Shown: positions 3,516-5,041 of the stretch, piece after piece
Position numbering within the stretch: position 1 is the stretch's first letter
Layout of the letters: each line of letters opens with the position of its first letter
Assembly (NCBI GenBank): GCA_026712885.1
Contig: JAPOPO010000534.1
Span: 1 to 5,041, forward strand
Direction of reading: 5' to 3'
DNA from: Rhodospirillales bacterium
Lineage (GTDB): Bacteria; Pseudomonadota; Alphaproteobacteria; UBA828
DNA length: 5,041 nucleotides
Program-made: the position numbers and the translations under genes
Notes under the pieces: generated by a model
Databases searched by the model: none
What the model was told of the DNA's origin: nothing
What the model saw: the letters and a program-made list of their open reading frames with translations, nothing else

Positions 3516-5041
3516 ATGAACCAGTCAGGCGGCGCGCGTTACGTGGTCGCGACCGATGTCGGCGGCACCTGTACGGACGCGGTGCTCTTCGCCGCCGGCG
3601 AGCCGGTGCGCCTCGGCAAGGCGCTCTCCACCCCGCCCGATTTCGCGGATGGCGTGCTCGCCGCTGTCGGCGCCGCGGCGGACGATATCGGCCTCGCCAC
3701 GGACGAGCTGCTGGCGCGGACGACCCTCTTCATGCACGGCTCGACGGTGGTGGACAACACGCTGCTCACCCGCTCCGGCGCACGGACCGGCCTGATTACC
3801 ACTGAAGGCTTCGAGGACACGCTGATCATCACGCGCGGCGCCTACGGCCGCTGGGCCGGCCTCACCGAGGACGGCATCAAGCACCCGGTGGCGACCGACC
3901 GCGCCCCGCCGCTGGTGCCGGGGTCGCGCACCAGGGGCGTGCCGGAGCGGATGGACTACAAGGGCGCCGTACTGCGCGAGCTGGACGAAGACGCAGTGCG
4001 CCGGGCGATTCGCTCGCTGGTCGAGGACGAAGAGGTCGAGGCGCTCGCGGTCTCCTTCCTCTGGTCCTTCTACAACGCCACCCACGAGCAACGGGTGGGC
4101 GAGTTGATCCGCGAGATCGCCCCCGGCGCCTACGTCACTCTGTCGAGCGAAATCGCGCCGGTGCCGGGCGAATACGAGCGCGCGTCCACGACCGTCATCA
4201 ACGCCTATGCCGGGGGCATCGCCAGCGACTACATCACCAGCCTGCAAGCCCTGTTGCAGGGGCGCGGCTATGGCGGGCCTCTGCTGGTGATGCAGGGCTA
4301 CGGCGGGCTGCTGCCGGCGGAGGAGGCGGCCGAACGGGCCGTGGGCATGCTCGAGTGCGGTCCCGCCGCCGGCGTTATCGGCAGCCGCCATCTTGGCCGG
4401 CTCATGGAAGACCAGGACATCATCGCCTGCGACATGGGGGGCACGACCTTCAAGGTGGGCGTGATCCAGGGCGGCGCCATCGACTACGCCCGCGAGCCCA
4501 TGGTCGACCGCTATCACTACGTTGCGCCCAAGATCGAGGTGGTCTCCATCGGCGCCGGCGGCGGCAGCATCGTCGCGCTGGACCCGGCCACCGGCGTCCC
4601 GGGCGTGGGACCGGCGAGCGCCGGCGCGCGGCCCGGGCCGGTCTGCTACGGCCTCGGCGGAGACGAGCCCACGCTCACCGATGTCATGCTGCTGGTGGGC
4701 TACATGGACCCCGGCACCTTCTTGGGCGGCACCATCTCCCTCGATGCCGAGGCCGCCCGGCGGGTCTTCACGGAGAAGATCGCGCAGCCGCTCGGCATGA
4801 GCGTGGAAGAGGCCGCCATCGGCATCTACCGCATTGCCGCAGCGCAGATTGCAGACCTGATCCATGAAATCACCGTCGAACGCGGCCTCGACCCCAGAGA
4901 TTTCGTGCTGCACGCCTTTGGAGGCTCTTGCGGCCTGCTCTGCGGCGTGTTCGGCGCGGAGCTCGGCGTCAGGCGCATCGTCGTGCCCTATACCGCCTCG
5001 GTGAACGCCGCCTTCGGCCTGCTCTCGGCCGACATCGTCCA
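3516..5041 (+). CDS. hyuA: Hydantoinase/oxoprolinase family protein (HyuA-like), N-terminal 508 codons
   Basis: The frame is open from ATG 3516 to the window end, and the gene continues beyond it (full members are about 680-720 residues). The family covers ATP-dependent N-methylhydantoinase A, 5-oxoprolinase and acetone carboxylase beta subunits, cytoplasmic enzymes that phosphorylate and then open cyclic amides or carboxylate ketones, usually with a HyuB partner. The actin-like ATPase motifs are present: ATDVGGTCTD (12-21), MHGSTVVDNTLL (73-84), the second phosphate loop DMGGTTFKVG (306-315), and the Gly-rich GAGGGS (346-351). EIAPVPGEYERASTTVINAY (about 210-229) is also typical. An AGGATGG Shine-Dalgarno sequence at 3502-3508 lies 7 nt before the ATG. 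Near residue 469 the usual FGGAGPLHA-type segment reads FGGSCGLLCG, a divergence. The gene is divergent from vapBC. Whether it opens a hydantoin or 5-oxoproline, or carboxylates, cannot be told; a hyuB gene would be expected next. Confidence 0.9.
   Translation, partial: MNQSGGARYVVATDVGGTCTDAVLFAAGEPVRLGKALSTPPDFADGVLAAVGAAADDIGLATDELLARTTLFMHGSTVVDNTLLTRSGARTGLITTEGFEDTLIITRGAYGRWAGLTEDGIKHPVATDRAPPLVPGSRTRGVPERMDYKGAVLRELDEDAVRRAIRSLVEDEEVEALAVSFLWSFYNATHEQRVGELIREIAPGAYVTLSSEIAPVPGEYERASTTVINAYAGGIASDYITSLQALLQGRGYGGPLLVMQGYGGLLPAEEAAERAVGMLECGPAAGVIGSRHLGRLMEDQDIIACDMGGTTFKVGVIQGGAIDYAREPMVDRYHYVAPKIEVVSIGAGGGSIVALDPATGVPGVGPASAGARPGPVCYGLGGDEPTLTDVMLLVGYMDPGTFLGGTISLDAEAARRVFTEKIAQPLGMSVEEAAIGIYRIAAAQIADLIHEITVERGLDPRDFVLHAFGGSCGLLCGVFGAELGVRRIVVPYTASVNAAFGLLSADIV

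Noticed and set aside
3525..4913. Long open frame of 462 codons on the minus strand, antisense to hyuA
   Set aside because: Its composition (rich in Gly, Ala, Arg, His, Asp) is that of a GC-rich shadow frame, it shows no recognisable motif, and the plus-strand HyuA frame has clear conserved ATPase motifs.
1..5041. tRNA, rRNA, CRISPR arrays, insertion-sequence ends or attachment sites
   Set aside because: I looked for these and saw no cloverleaf, regularly spaced repeat, transposase-like frame or terminal inverted repeats flanking the TA block.

Overview
The window is GC-rich DNA, apparently from a proteobacterium. The high GC with G/C-ending codons and a periplasmic class II cytochrome c (cytochrome c'/c556 type) with a cleavable signal peptide support this. 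The mix of a BKACE enzyme, a PhyH-type dioxygenase and a hydantoinase/oxoprolinase-type protein would fit an environmental heterotroph. I cannot place it below phylum with confidence.

Layout. (1) Positions 2-1100, plus strand: the C-terminal end of a beta-keto acid cleavage enzyme (BKACE, DUF849), then 28 bp later a complete phytanoyl-CoA dioxygenase-family protein, probably co-transcribed. (2) Positions 1124-1232: a dense run of GC-rich hairpins between convergent genes. (3) Positions 1229-1714, minus strand: a secreted cytochrome c'/c556-like protein. (4) Positions 1822-3453: an accessory block of two type II toxin-antitoxin modules facing tail to tail. Module 1 (plus strand) encodes an unusually long antitoxin, in which a DUF7662-like domain precedes a FitA-like ribbon-helix-helix domain, overlapping a PIN-domain toxin by 4 bp. 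It is preceded by a promoter whose -10 box lies inside a perfect 20-bp palindrome. Module 2 (minus strand) is a conventional VapB-VapC pair, also with a 4-bp (GTGA) overlap. The two toxin genes end 18 bp apart, with a hairpin spanning the junction. (5) From 3516 to the window end, plus strand: the N-terminal 508 codons of a hydantoinase/oxoprolinase-family protein (HyuA-like).

How the parts work together. The BKACE, PhyH and HyuA-like genes suggest a catabolic neighbourhood for amino-acid-derived or cyclic-amide compounds, but no substrate can be read from the sequence. The TA block looks like an insertion between the cytochrome gene and hyuA. Its most unusual element is the two-domain antitoxin with its palindromic operator.
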